In this document: piece after piece, positions 34,459 to 45,260 of the stretch | How positions within the stretch are numbered: position 1 is the first letter of the stretch | Layout of the letters: each line of letters begins with the position of its first letter | Assembly (NCBI GenBank): GCA_036346255.1 | Contig: CM070629.1 | Location: 51,768,916-51,832,915 of the forward strand | DNA from: Ampelocalamus luodianensis | Taxonomy: Eukaryota; Streptophyta; Magnoliopsida; Poales; Poaceae | Direction of reading: 5' to 3' | DNA: 64,000 nucleotides | Made by a program: the position numbers and the translations under genes | The notes under the pieces: model-generated | The model's input: the letters and a program-made list of their open reading frames with translations, nothing else | The model's database searches: none | Told to the model about the DNA's origin: nothing

Positions 34459-34612
34459 GGAAGTCCAGAAGACCATTGAAGTTCAGAAGACAATTGAAGA
34501 CCATGCACATGACCCGTGCACTAGTGAAGCAAATAATTGAAGTCCACAAGATACTTGAAATCTAGAAAATAATTAAAGTTCAGAAGATAATTAAAGTCCA
34601 GAAGATAATTGA
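34459..34612 (+). repeat. Coding minisatellite of 18 bp units in copia B
   Basis: Units of the type GAAGTCCAGAAGATAATT encode EVQKII-like hexapeptides. At least six units are visible, with one 25 bp interruption. It lies between integrase and RT, a normally variable linker. Confidence 0.7.
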
Positions 34613-34699
34613 TTTGCAAGCATTAGCGAATCAACTGTCTGACGACTTTAGTGATTTGAAGAGCGTGACGAAGTCGCATGTGCATACACGCAATGCACC

Positions 34700-34787
34700 G
34701 GAGAGGGTTGGAATACCGATGATGCACGAGAGAGGGTTGGAATACCGATGATGCACGAGAGAGGGTTGAAATACCGATGAAGGTATC
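34700..34787 (+). repeat. Three tandem 29 bp repeats in copia B
   Basis: GAGAGGGTTGGAATACCGAT recurs with T of GGGTT at 34708, 34737 and 34766, an exact 29 bp period; each added unit shifts the reading frame. Confidence 0.85.
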
Positions 34788-37083
34788 CCTAATCCCGGCC
34801 TAAGGCCTCAGAAAGAACGAGGACTCCAGCCCCTCGAATCTGATGTAACCGAGGACGCCTAGTAAAAAAGGATAAGAAGGACTTGATACAGTCAATCACC
34901 GAAGTTCCCCAAAATCAGAAGGGGAGACAGTTGAGACCTGGCACCAGTATGAAACCTTCAGAAAAAGGCATACCAAATTTGAACATCCCCATGAAGGGAG
35001 AAATCAACATGGATGTGTGCGCACACATCGGAACTGAAAAACTAAAGAGACTTGCCCCTGTAATTAGAAGCAGCGGTGAGCAAGTAGGAGCATTAGAAGA
35101 ACCGTCCCTTAAAGAAATAGTTATAAACTTTGTGATCACGGAGAATCTATGAATAAGACAACAACCTATGTCAATATTTATTTTGCATAGAAAATTGCTA
35201 CAATCGTCGATCTTGATCGAGAGCCTGCATCGCCCGCTGAATGAATAAAAAAATCATATTGGGAAGATTAGAAGAAGGCAATAGAAACTGAATTATTATC
35301 TCTGAATAAAAGAGCAGGTGTTTTGGCCTGTAAGCCACACGCCTCCCCATCTGCACCCCATAGGACATAAATGGGTCTTTGTTCGAAAGAGAAATAAAAA
35401 TAAGCAAGGCTTGTTGCACAAGGTTTCACTCAATGCCCAGGAGTTGATTGTGAAGAAACCTATTCCCCGGTCATGGGCGAAATCACCTTTAGATATTTAA
35501 TCTCAATGGCAGTAAACTTGAATTTAGAAATGAAATTGATGGATGTGGTAACAGTATACCTTTATGGAATTTTGGATTCGAACATTTATATGAAGATACC
35601 TAAATGTATCCATGTCCCGAACCAAGACAGAGCAAATAGAACTCTATACAGTGTGAAACTCAGAAAGTCACTGTACAGACTTAAGCAATCAGGCAGGATG
35701 TGGTATAATCGCTTGAAGTGACTTTCTATGCAAGAAAGACTACACGGACAATGAGAATAGTCCCTGTGTATTTATACAACGATCCCAGGATGGATTTTTG
35801 TATAATCTCAATGTATGAAGATGATCTAAATATCATCAGAACCTTGAAGGATATTAAGAAAGCAAACTCTTACCTGGAGTCGGAGTTCGAAATGAAAGAT
35901 TTGGGTAAAACCAAATATTACACAGACTTGCGGCTTGAGCATGCCCCTAAAAGGATATTAGTGTATCAGTCAACCTACTCTCAGAAAGTGTTAGAAAGGT
36001 TTGACTTTCAAAAGGCATACCCTTCGAAAGTGTCAATAGTCGAGAATCCTTGTTGCAAGACAAGAACTCATACAGACCTAGATAAGTGGGGGAGAAAGTC
36101 CTGAGACCAGAATTCCCATAGTTAAGTGCAATAGGAGCATTCATGTATTTAGCTAACTGTACTAGACTGGACATTGCATCTGCCGTGAACCTATTAGCAA
36201 GGTATAGTACAGAACCTACCAAAGGCATTGGCAGGGAATAAACAACATCTTCCAATACCTCCAAGGAAGCAAAGACTTTGGTCTGTTCTACAGAAAGAAC
36301 CAAAACCTGTCTATGAATGGCTATGTAGATGCCGGGTACCCGTCGGACCCACATACAGCCAAGTCGTAAATAGGCTATGTATTCCTATGTGGTAGAACTG
36401 CAATTCCATGGAAATTGTCTAAGCAAAGTCTTGTATCGACTTCGACAAACCACTCAGAAATCATAGCACTATAAGAGGACTCACGAGAATGTGATTCGCT
36501 TCGGTAGATGATTCACCACATCCAGCAGTCATGTGGATTGAATACCGCACAAACTCCCACTATTATCTATGAAGATAATGCAGCTTGTGTTGCACAAGTG
36601 CAGATGGGCTATGTGAAAAGTCATCTCACAAAGAATATCAACCCCAAATTCTTCTTTGCTCATGAATTGCAAAAGATGGACGAAATTAAAGTATTGCATA
36701 CTAAGTCAAATGAAAATCTTGTAGATTTATTCACTAAGTCACTACAACATCTGGCTTTGAAAGGTATATACATGGAATTGGAATTATGAGACTTAGAGAA
36801 GTGCATAATTCAAGGAGAGAATCTTCACAAACTCATTATTGAAACTTGATCACGAAGATCGAGTACCCAAAGAGTAAATCCTGGAGATTAAATGAAATTG
36901 GGTGGATTGTACTCTTTTTCCCTTAACGAGTTTTCCTGAAGTTTCTCGGTTAAGGTTTTTAATGAGGCAATTCGTGCAGCACAGCAGGACATGATTCATG
37001 TACTCTCTCTAAATTTTTTCCACTGGATTTTTATGGAGTTTTTATGAGGCATGAACATGTAAGGATGGGTGTCCAACGAGAGG

Positions 37084-37347
37084 TGTTGGGAAACCATGGG
37101 CTTGGCCCAACAGCCGACCCATAGATGGGTGCCCCATCCAAAACCTTGGTAGGGTCTGTAGCCTATAAAAAGTTGGTGCTAGTCATTGTAAAAGGTTGAT
37201 CATGAGAAGAGAAATAATGAGAAGCAAGAAGTCCCCATACAACTCTGTGCTCAATCTACTATTCTATTCTTGATTGTTGTGTGTGATTCTACGCTTGTCT
37301 ACGAGGTGATCGCTCAGACTAGACTCGCCAGCGACGGTTCGTCAACA
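37084..37347 (+). repeat. Copia B 3' LTR
   Basis: Begins TGTTGGGAAACC and ends TCGTCAACA, so the termini are inverted (TGTTG...CAACA). It contains TATAAAA (37164-37170) in the same context as the 5' LTR piece. Confidence 0.75.
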
Positions 37348-37435
37348 CGAGCTACGTGCTTTTAATTTGAAGCAGAGGCGGGAGAGCAACTGATGGAAGA
37401 GAGAGGATAGCAAATCCTACTGGTTAAATGGAGAG

Positions 37436-38389
37436 ATGTTTGGGGCGAGGAGACACAGGCCACGTCGCCCCGATTGTTTTTCCCCGTCGGATCCAGCACG
37501 TCTTCCCTTCCCGACCCTCTCATTTTTTGCGAAGCACTCACCTGCGCTGCCTTCACATCATCACTCTTTCGCCCATGTCCTCCTCTCTCGATTCACCGGT
37601 TGTCTTCCGAATCGTCCCAGTGAGTTGGTGACCTTCGTTCTTCGTTCCCTCCACTGCCTCCCCCCTCTCTCCCCAGCCCCCGTTGCTTCGTCCTTGTCCC
37701 CGATGGCTCGGCTTCCCTCCTACTTCTTCGCCGCCCTCCTCTACCTCCGCCTCCTTACCCTGCCCCTGCTTCCCCCTCCCCCATCTGCTCTTTTCCCATC
37801 ATCCCCCTTATTCTTCGCCGTCGCCCCCAGGCTCCTTCCTCTTCCCCAAGAACGCCCCCTCAGATCTAGCATCGCCATCCCTGACCTCCACTCCCTCCTC
37901 GTAGGCAGAGACGTCAAATCGCCCCCTCGTGGCGATGCAGGGCCTCGTCCAAGCTGGTTGGTCTCCCTTCCCCTTCTCATAGCTGGCCTTGACCACGAGA
38001 AGGATGTGCCGCTCGCGCGCGACGCTGCGGCGCTAGACGGGGTGGTTCTTGGCCTCGGCACGGAGGCACTCATCGTTGCATTGTGGGTTAGGTACCTCTC
38101 CACCTCCGGGGTGCTCCGGCGCATCTGCGCCGCGCCAGCGGTCACCTCCTTCCCCCGTCCCGCTTCCACCTCCCCCGTTTGCTCTTTTCCCTATCGCTTC
38201 TTCTTCTTCTTCTTCTTCGCCACTACCCCCAAGGCTCCTTCGTCTTCCCCAATAATGCTCCTCAGATCCAGCCTCGCCATCCCTGGTCACCACTCCCTCC
38301 TCACTGGTGGAGACGCTGAATCGCGCCTCACAGTGGTGCGGGGCCTCATTCGAACTGGTTGGTCTCCCTTCCCCTTTTCTCTTTGCTAG
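37436..38389 (+). CDS. Low-complexity ORF of 317 codons in a GC-rich block; coding status doubtful
   Basis: An ATG at 37436 opens MFGARRHRPRRPDCFSPSD and the frame stays open to a TAG after FPFSLC. Composition is dominated by Pro, Ser, Leu, Arg and Ala, with no domain I recognise. It contains a tandem duplication of about 402 bp (134 codons), visible as RSSIAIPDLHSLLVGRD against RSSLAIPGHHSLLTGGD. A long frame is expected by chance in a C-rich strand. The antisense strand is also open (37741-38169). It could be a captured gene fragment or 5' leader lying between copia B and an LTR. I would not call it a gene without transcript or homology support. Confidence 0.25.
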   Translation: MFGARRHRPRRPDCFSPSDPARLPFPTLSFFAKHSPALPSHHHSFAHVLLSRFTGCLPNRPSELVTFVLRSLHCLPPLSPAPVASSLSPMARLPSYFFAALLYLRLLTLPLLPPPPSALFPSSPLFFAVAPRLLPLPQERPLRSSIAIPDLHSLLVGRDVKSPPRGDAGPRPSWLVSLPLLIAGLDHEKDVPLARDAAALDGVVLGLGTEALIVALWVRYLSTSGVLRRICAAPAVTSFPRPASTSPVCSFPYRFFFFFFFATTPKAPSSSPIMLLRSSLAIPGHHSLLTGGDAESRLTVVRGLIRTGWSPFPFSLC

Positions 38390-38400
38390 CCTCAATCGCG
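37789..38400 (+). repeat. Tandem duplication, period ~402 bp
   Basis: GCTCCTTCCTCTTCCCC (37831) matches GCTCCTTCGTCTTCCCC (38234), and GTTGGTCTCCCTTCCCC recurs ~401 bp apart (ends near 37973 and 38374). The words between them keep the same order. Confidence 0.8.
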
Positions 38401-38405
38401 AGACG

Positions 38406-39987
38406 GGTGTGCTGCAGAATTAGGGTTTTTCTGAATTTTGGGAATTATTTTTGTAAAGGAAATTCAAGATATTGTGTATGATGATGTCAGCGAGGAAAAT
38501 TCTTTTTCCCGGCCGAAATATTTTTGTAAAAGAAAAGATTTGGGCCTCTGACATGTGGGCCCGATGGTCAAAGACCCAGTCCACGGCTGGTCAAACGCCC
38601 ACGGTGGACACGGTCCACCGGAACAGTGAACGTGAGGGGAGGGTGTGGTGATGTGGCACACGTGGCGCCACGCAAGCGTTGAGGTGGCGGACACGTGGGA
38701 TGCGGCGCTGAGGTGGCGTCGCGGTGGCGGCCGCGTGGCACTGCCACGGCCTCGAGCTCACCGGCGATGGGGACTCCGGTAGGCTCCGGTGAGGGCGGTA
38801 AGAGGGATAGAGGAGTGCGGGGAGTTGATGGCGCACGTTTTGGTCACCTGAAGACGTAGCGGTGGCCGGCGGCGAGGTGTAGAGCGGCGGCACGTTCGGG
38901 GTTGCGGTGGCAAGGGTGCTCGGGGGGTGCTCCAGCGAGGCTAGTGCGCGCACGGGGTGCCCCTTGAGACGGCGATGTCGATGGTGGTGACGACGAGGCG
39001 AGAGCGTCGTCGGTGGCGGCGCTAGAGGCGATGGGGCGCTTGCGGCCGGCGGCGACTAAAACTCCGATTCTGGCGAGGCGGGCGCGAGAGAGGAGGAGTG
39101 AGTGAGGGGGAGAGATTGAGTGAGAGGAGAGCTCCCCCGTGCTCCGTTTTATAGGGTGCGAGGGTGGCCGTGAGAGGAGATCGTGCGCGGAAATGGCGGC
39201 GACGGCGGTTGGCGTGGCGAGCGGAGCGAGAGAGAGGAGAGCGTGGGGTGGAGGCGGTCGAGGCGGCGGGTCGCGCGCACGCGACGCGCGGGAGGCGGGA
39301 GCGGTTAGCGCGGATGGTTGACGGAGCTTCGGCGCGGCCGAAAATGGTGGCATCGGGCGGTTGTGTGAGGAAGAAGACGCGGGGAGGAAGAAAGGGGCGT
39401 GGCGGTTGGATGTTGATCCAATGGCTCAGATGAGAAGAAGAGAGAGGGAGGCGCGTGGATGTTTGGTAGCCGTCCGATTTGAATCGGACGGTGGGAGGGA
39501 GAGAGAGAAGGCGGGTGTGCGTGCGGGCCGAGTGGGCCGAAGGCGCGGTGGGGGAAAAGTGGGCCGGAGGGGTTTCGGTCCAATAGGTTTTCCGGATTAT
39601 TAAATGATTCGGTTAAATCATTTTGGCTTTAGAAAATAGCAAAAATAAATCAAAAAATTATGAAAAAATTCACAGAAATTCTCTTATTTATTTTGGACTT
39701 AATAAAATTATTTCCAACTTAAAGTTAGCTTTTAATTTTGCAAATAAATTATTTTGGCTTTAAAAATACTTTGGAAAAAGATTTAAAATTCCAGAAATTA
39801 ATTTAACTTTTATTTTTCAATTTAAATCCAATAAAACTTCAAGAACTTCAAATAAATTTTACTTTTGACTTTTAAAATTTTAAAAATTCAATTAAAGCAA
39901 TAGAACTCTTTCCAAATTTTCAGAAATTCCAATAAAACAATAACTTTATTTATTTTATTTCTGGTAACATAACCTTGGAATGTTACA
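38406..39987 (-). mobile_element. LTR-type sequence, minus orientation, left end uncertain
   Basis: The right edge reads CTTGGAATGTTACA, i.e. TGTAACATTCCAAG on the minus strand, a typical LTR start. The first ~380 bases from that end are AT-rich. A minus-strand TATA word CTATAAAACGGAG (about 39155-39143) is followed by GC-rich sequence, as in other grass gypsy LTRs. No internal domains and no target duplication were found. ORFs at 38591-39583 are in its GC-rich half and are not credible genes. Confidence 0.55.
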
Positions 39988-40132
39988 GCCAGTTCATCTC
40001 CAATCATTGATCTACGTGTGCCGATGAATCCTTGCTTCATTGGATTTTTTTCTATGCACGTTGATCTAAGCAGAGAAGACAGTGAACTTAAATTCTTGAT
40101 TCTCCGAGCACTTCAAATTCAGATATCTCGCT

Positions 40133-41395
40133 ATGGCAATTAATAGTGTTTTTTCTGAATTGCTTAGATCTAGCAAATTGGATGGCTTAAATTTCACGGT
40201 ATGGAAAAGAAAATTCATGTTTTTGCTTTCTGCTGAAAACATTGATTATGTAATGGACAAAAACGAACTGGAAGAGCCAGGAAAAAAATGCCACTATTGA
40301 GGAAAAGGAAAGTTATGTAGAAAAATATGAAAATTGGACCAGGGATAATAAAAGGGCTCGCATTTTTATGTTGGGATCAATGACTGATTCTTTAGCTGCT
40401 GAGTATGAAGGTGAACGGAATACGCGAAAGATAATGCGTAATCTGGAACAAGATTTTGGTGAGGTATCCCTTATTAAAGTGCTTAATCTTGTTAATCATT
40501 TTCTCTCCACCAAGATGTATGATGGCACTTCAATTAATGAACATCTCAATAAACTCTGTATTTTAGCAGAGGAATTAAAAAATGATGGCTATCCTTTTTC
40601 TGAAGAAGTGCATGTTATGGATGTTCTGAACTCTTTGCCAAATTCATGGGAATAATTTAAGATATCTTTCTGATATTCTGAAAGAATACTCAATATGCGC
40701 ACTCTGAGGCATCATTTGCTTATAGAAGAAGATAGAAAACTCTCTCAGGAAAAAGAAAGAAATACTCACAATTATGATTTACACCTTGTAGAGGAAAAAG
40801 GTAATAATAAAAAGAATTGACAAAAGAGGAAACCTAATAGTGATTTAAGAGAAAAGCTTAGCAAGAAACACGATCGGGATGATTGTAAAATTTTTAACTC
40901 AGTTTAGAGGAATGATAAGTATAAGAATTTCAAGTGTCACAACTATGGTCAGTATGAGCATTTTAGAGCTGATTGCAAGAAAAAAGAAGAAACAGAATGA
41001 GCAAAAGAATCAAAACAATCAATCAATTGAGCGTAAAGGCGATTTATCGCCTAACAGTATGTCTAATATTTTTGTATGCACTGAATCTTTATTTTCTACT
41101 ACTTTTCCAAATAGTTGGGTTGTTGATTCTGGTGCTACATCTCATATTATTAAAGATAATAGAGCTTTTACTTCTATGCGAACAATTCCAATGGGAAATA
41201 GATATATCTTTTTGGGCACTGATGCCAAAACTGATCTACTTGGAATTAGAAATTATGTCCTGGAACTCCCCAATGGAGGAAAATTATTATTACATGATAC
41301 TTTATATTCACCTAGCATGAGAAAGAATTTAATCTCTGTTGCTCAGTTAGAATCTATTGGTTATGATATACTGTTTAAAAAAGAAAAAGTTAAAA
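40133..41395 (+). pseudogene. Copia A gag and protease
   Basis: Gag starts MAINSVFSELLRSSKLDG (ATG 40133) with LNFTVWKRKFMFLLSAEN. An A-run at about 40281 (GGAAAAAAATGCC) has one base too many, shifting the frame. Gag continues with FMLGSMTDSLAAEYEGE (40362) and LNLVNHFLSTKMYDGTS. The nucleic-acid-binding motif reads CHNYGQYEHFRADC (about 40937), where the second Cys of CX2CX4HX4C is Tyr. Protease shows SWVVDSGATSHI (about 41116) and LISVAQLESIGYDILF (to 41380). Gag packages element RNA and the aspartic protease matures the polyprotein; neither can act as written. Confidence 0.82.
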
Positions 41396-44290
41396 TAGCA
41401 GCGGCTCGAGATGCGGCGGCGCGATCCCGAGGTGGGTCGTGTCGCGCGGGGACTGGAGCGCGCGGCAGCAGCGTAAGTCGTTCGGGGGGGCCGAGCGAAA
41501 GAAAAGCGGTGACTAGGGCTCTGGCGGCGCTGGTGGCGGCTATGGTTTTCGCGGCGTGGCTTCGGGTGCAAGGCACGAGATCCTCGGGCTTTAAATAGCC
41601 GGGGCGAGTCGCGAAGGACACGGCGCGGCGGCGAAATCGGGCGCGGCGGTCGCTTCGAGGCAGCGGTGACGTGGCGGTCGGGGCCACCTGTCGCGGCGGC
41701 GGCTCGGCGCGGCGCGTCGTGGCAACGCGGTCGCAAAATGGACTCACGATCGGCCGTCCCTCCAAGATCCAACGGTCCATAATCAAGGAAGCGATCGGAA
41801 CTTCCGCTTACATCCGCGCGTATCTTAGCCGTCCAACCTTGATCGAGCGGCGAGAACGAGGCTCGGAAGGAAAGAGAGAGTAGAGGTGACATCACGGGTT
41901 TCTATTTTAGAAAATAGAAATTCAAATGGGCAAAAGAAAATAGCAAATGAACTCGGAAAAATTCTAGAAAAATCTAGAAAATATATCTGAGCACATAGAA
42001 AAATAAAATAGTTTAAAATATTGCTCAATGTTGAAATTATTCACATTAAATGTTTTGATTGTAAAGTCAATATTAAGCTTTTGAAATTAAATTCAAATAA
42101 AATCGAAATGGTGAATTTTCTCCTACTAACTATTAAAAGATTTGTTAAGCTCACGAAAATTGGGATGTTAAGTGGTTGCTCCAGAACCTTGCAAAAGCAA
42201 GCAGTCTTATACAGGTGAGGCACTCTGCGACATCAAAATCTTAAGCTGCTGCTCCTTGTAGGTAAGATCCTCCTTCAAGTCAATTGATTCCAACAGGGCT
42301 TGCTCTTACGCACGAAGACACTTCTTCAAGCTGCGAGACATGAAAGACATCATGCACTCCCTGCTAACATTGTGCGGCGGCTCAAGCGATAAGCAACTTC
42401 TCACGGCGTTCCAAAATCTTGAGCGGACCAACATACCTAGGGGCAAGCTTCCTTTGGCATGAAACCTTTGACACCTCGGCGGGGTCACTCGAAGATAAAC
42501 GAAATCCTCGGGTTCAAAGCGAGATCACGGCGAGCGATTATCGCATAGCTCTTACGCACTGGTGAGCTACCTTCAATCTTTCCCTTATCATGGCCACTTG
42601 CTCTTACGCTTCTTGAATGATGTCGGACCAAATCGATCGTTCGGTGTTTGACCAATTCAGCGGGGTTCTGAACACGGCCATACAAAGCTTCAAATGGTGA
42701 CATTTGCGGGGCTAGCAATGCTTGTTGTTGTGCGAAAATTCGCATCGGCAAACTTTTATCCCATCGGGTAGCATTAGCTAGAGCACAAGCTCTCGGCATA
42801 TCCTCCAATATCTAATTAACTCTTTGATCTGTCCATGCATGCATGGATGATGCGCGATGCGAGAAATTCAAATGGGTACCCAATGCTTCATGCAAGCTCG
42901 CCAAAAGCGAGAGGTGGCCCGGGATCCTCGATCGACACTATCGTTTGGGCACCCGTCTAACCGACAATTACGGCCATGTACAGTGCAGCGATCTCACGAG
43001 TATGTGGTTTTGGTTGGGGAAATGGGCAACCTTGGTCAAGCGATCAACTATTACCCGGATCGAATCGTAACCGATTGGGTCTTGGGTAAACCGGTGATAA
43101 AATCCATTCGATCTCTTCCACTTCCATTACGGAATCTTGGTGGTTGCAGCAAACTGCTGGTCTCTGGTGTTCTTCCTTTACTTTCGGCGGGTGTCGCACA
43201 AGGCAACGAACTCTGCGAGTTCGTTTCAAATTGGCCACCAAAATTTAGTCTTAGCATCTGATACATCTTGGTACTTCGGTGGATCGAATACTTTGAGTCA
43301 TGGGCTTCCTTTAAGATTAAGCTCGTCTTAGACCATCGATATCGGTACACATCGACCATTAATCCAGTATGTCTTGATCATCCTTGGTGAAATCTTTGAA
43401 TTTCCATACGCCATTTTGACCTTGATTTACGACAACAGGATCCTTTGGTTGTGCTTCACGAATTTGCTTCTCTAGGGTAGTTGTACTTCAAATTGGCTAT
43501 AAATCCTTCGGACACAACTTCTAGCTTTAGCTTACAAATTCTTCATACGATTGCAAACTTTCCTTTACTTCAAAGCATTGTAGTAACTCTTACGACTTAG
43601 GCGTCTGCGACTCGTTGGCTTTTAGGGATGGTAATGGATTCCAAGATTATAATCCTTGATCAATTCCAACCATCTTCTCTGTCTCATATTCAAATCATTT
43701 GGGTGAAGATGTACTTTGGCTCTTGTGATGCGTGTAGACTTCACGGCGATTACCGGAGAGAGTAATGGCGCCAAATCTTTAAAGCATGCACTCGGCGGCT
43801 AATTCCGGATCATGAGTAGGGTAATTCTCTTCGTGAGAGTCTCAAGCGCCTTGGCGAAGCATCACAATAGATATCGAAATCCTTGCGAATATACGCGGAA
43901 TCGACGCGGGGCTGAAGTCAGCGCTTCTTCAATTCGAAAACTTTCTTCACAGTGAGTCCAGTAAACTTTTTCTCCTTCTTCAACAATTGCGTAAGAGGCT
44001 TAGCAATCGATGAGAATCCTTGATGAAGCAGGTAATAACTTTGCCATTCCCAAGCTATCTGCGAATCGCGGAGTTACTGGTTTTGGGTGCTCCCAATGTA
44101 TCTGCTTTAACTTCCGGGGTCAATTGCTACTCCTCATTGTCATCACGTGTCCAAGGAAATCCACTTCCTTCTTCCAAAAATCACACTTCGAACTTAGCAT
44201 ACTGATGCTCTCGGAGTTTTCAATATTATCCTTAAATGCTCGACGTGTTCTTCTCCGACTTGGAGTACATTGCTCAATGGGAAATTAGTG
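41396..44290 (-). mobile_element. Truncated gypsy element C: 3' LTR plus 3' half of pol
   Basis: On the minus strand, pieces of RT/RNase H (about 44280-43700; words like KKEVDFLGHVM), integrase (DRMDFITGLPKTQS near 43090; FEALYGRVQNPAELV near 42690) and a tail near 42490 lead into an LTR-type sequence (42176-41396). That LTR contains the TTTAAATAG word (41589-41597) and GATCCAACGGTCC. The RT N-terminus, protease, gag and 5' LTR are missing and no target duplication is seen. Confidence 0.65.
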
Positions 44291-44506
44291 TATCGTGTAT
44301 ATCGAACTTGTCATGAAGGTCTTTATTTTCTTGATGAGCTATCAAATGATGACAATATTGATTGCTTGGTTGGTGAAAATAACTCCACAGTGAGGAATAC
44401 TAATGATAGGAACACATGCTCATAATCTTATTTATGGCATTTACGACTTGGTCATATATCTAAAAACAATTAAGAGGCTTATTAATTCGGATTTCGCAAT
44501 TTTACG
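44291..44506 (+). pseudogene. Copia A GAG-pre-integrase fragment
   Basis: Reads LYFLDELSNDDNIDCLVGEN and LWHLRLGHISKKTIKRLIN in the plus strand, the hallmark of the copia domain before integrase, ending at SDFAIL where an LTR fragment begins. Confidence 0.75.
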
Positions 44507-44945
44507 AGGATCCTCGGGCTTTAAATAGCCCGGGGCGAGTCCGCGAAGGACTGTGGCGGCGCGCGAAATCGGGCGGCGGCGAGTCCGCCTCGAAGCGACG
44601 GTGGCGTGGCGGTCGGGCCCACTGTCGGCGGCGGCGGCTCGGCGCGGCGGCGTCGCGGCAACGCGGCGCAAATGGACTCACAATCGGCCGTCCCTCCAAG
44701 ATCCAACGGTCCATAATCAAGAAACGATCGGAACTTCCGCTTACATCCGCGTATCTTAGCCGCCCAACCTTGATCGAGCGGCGGAGAGCAGCGGGGCTCG
44801 GAAGAAAGAGAGTGGGAGGATTTTGGTATTTGTGAGGCATGTATAATAGGTAAGATGACACATAGCCTTTTCCAAAGGAGATTGAAAGAGATTTTCTATT
44901 TTAAAAATAAATTCAAATGGGCAAAAGAAAATAGCAAATGAACTC
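44507..44945 (-). mobile_element. Second fragment of the gypsy C LTR
   Basis: GATCCTCGGGCTTTAAATAG onward matches 41577-41950 closely (words GGACTCAC-ATCGGCCG, GATCCAACGGTCCATAATC, CAAATGGGCAAAAGAAAATA). It has the same orientation as the first fragment but lacks the ~180 bases at 41396-41576. Weaker similarity (ACATTAAATGTTTTGATTG-like) may extend to about 45050. Confidence 0.7.
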
Positions 44946-45260
44946 TTGCCATTATTCATTCTAATATTTGTGGTGAGATGTCTACTCTCACATAGAACCC
45001 AAATAATTTAGTTTTATCACATTCATCATTAAATGTTTTGATTGTAAAGATGATTATTCAAATGGTGATAAAATAAATCTTCTTAATTGGTTATGTGTAT
45101 CTTCTTAAACATAAGTCGGAAGGATTTGATGTATTCAAGTTATTTAAAACTGAAGTGGAAAATCAATTGAATAGAAATATCAAAGTTTTGAGAACTGATC
45201 GTGGAGGGAAATACACTTCAGGAATATTAAATGATTTTTGTAAAGAGCATGGAATTATTT
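44946..45260 (+). pseudogene. Copia A integrase, first part
   Basis: LAIIHSNICGEM (about 44947) and GYVYLLKHKSEGFDVFKLFK, VENQLNRNIKVLRTDRGGKY (about 45090-45210), then KEHGII, where a solo LTR interrupts. About 30 residues between this and the preceding piece are missing. Confidence 0.75.

Larger units (their letters stand above)
33270..36789 (+). pseudogene. Copia B pol remnant (GAG-pre-integrase, integrase, RT, RNase H)
   Basis: Readable in several frames. The GAG-pre-integrase part has MRNIINNSHGYNINVKNF and CPACATEKLITRPS (33575-33720). Integrase has HTQNGLAEALIKRIKLI (about 34020) and CWGHAVLYAVTLINFRPSTY. RT has HKWVFVRKRNKNKQGLLHK (about 35370), LMDVVTVYLYGILDSNIYMK (about 35540), KSLYRLKQSGRMWYNRLK and the active-site region ISMYEDDLNIIRTLKDI (about 35810), where YEDD replaces the usual YVDD. 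RNase H contains TIIYEDNAACVAQVQMGYVK and ENLVDLFTKSL (36508-36789). Many stops and frameshifts make it dead. From 36790 to 37083 there is only the 3' leader. Confidence 0.85.
32649..37347 (+). mobile_element. Ty1-copia retrotransposon B, decayed, 5' internal part replaced
   Basis: LTR pieces at 32649-32880 and 37084-37347 flank copia-order domains (GAG-pre-integrase, integrase, reverse transcriptase, RNase H) on the plus strand. Gag, the protease and the primer-binding region are missing; a minus-strand gypsy LTR fragment lies there instead. No target duplication can be shown because the outer left end is uncertain. Confidence 0.8.

Noticed and set aside
37327..37331. GCCAG, which also follows the LTR end at 39987, as a possible target duplication for a 37332-39987 element
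   Set aside because: The sequence after 37331 does not begin with TG and lies inside the copia B 3' LTR.
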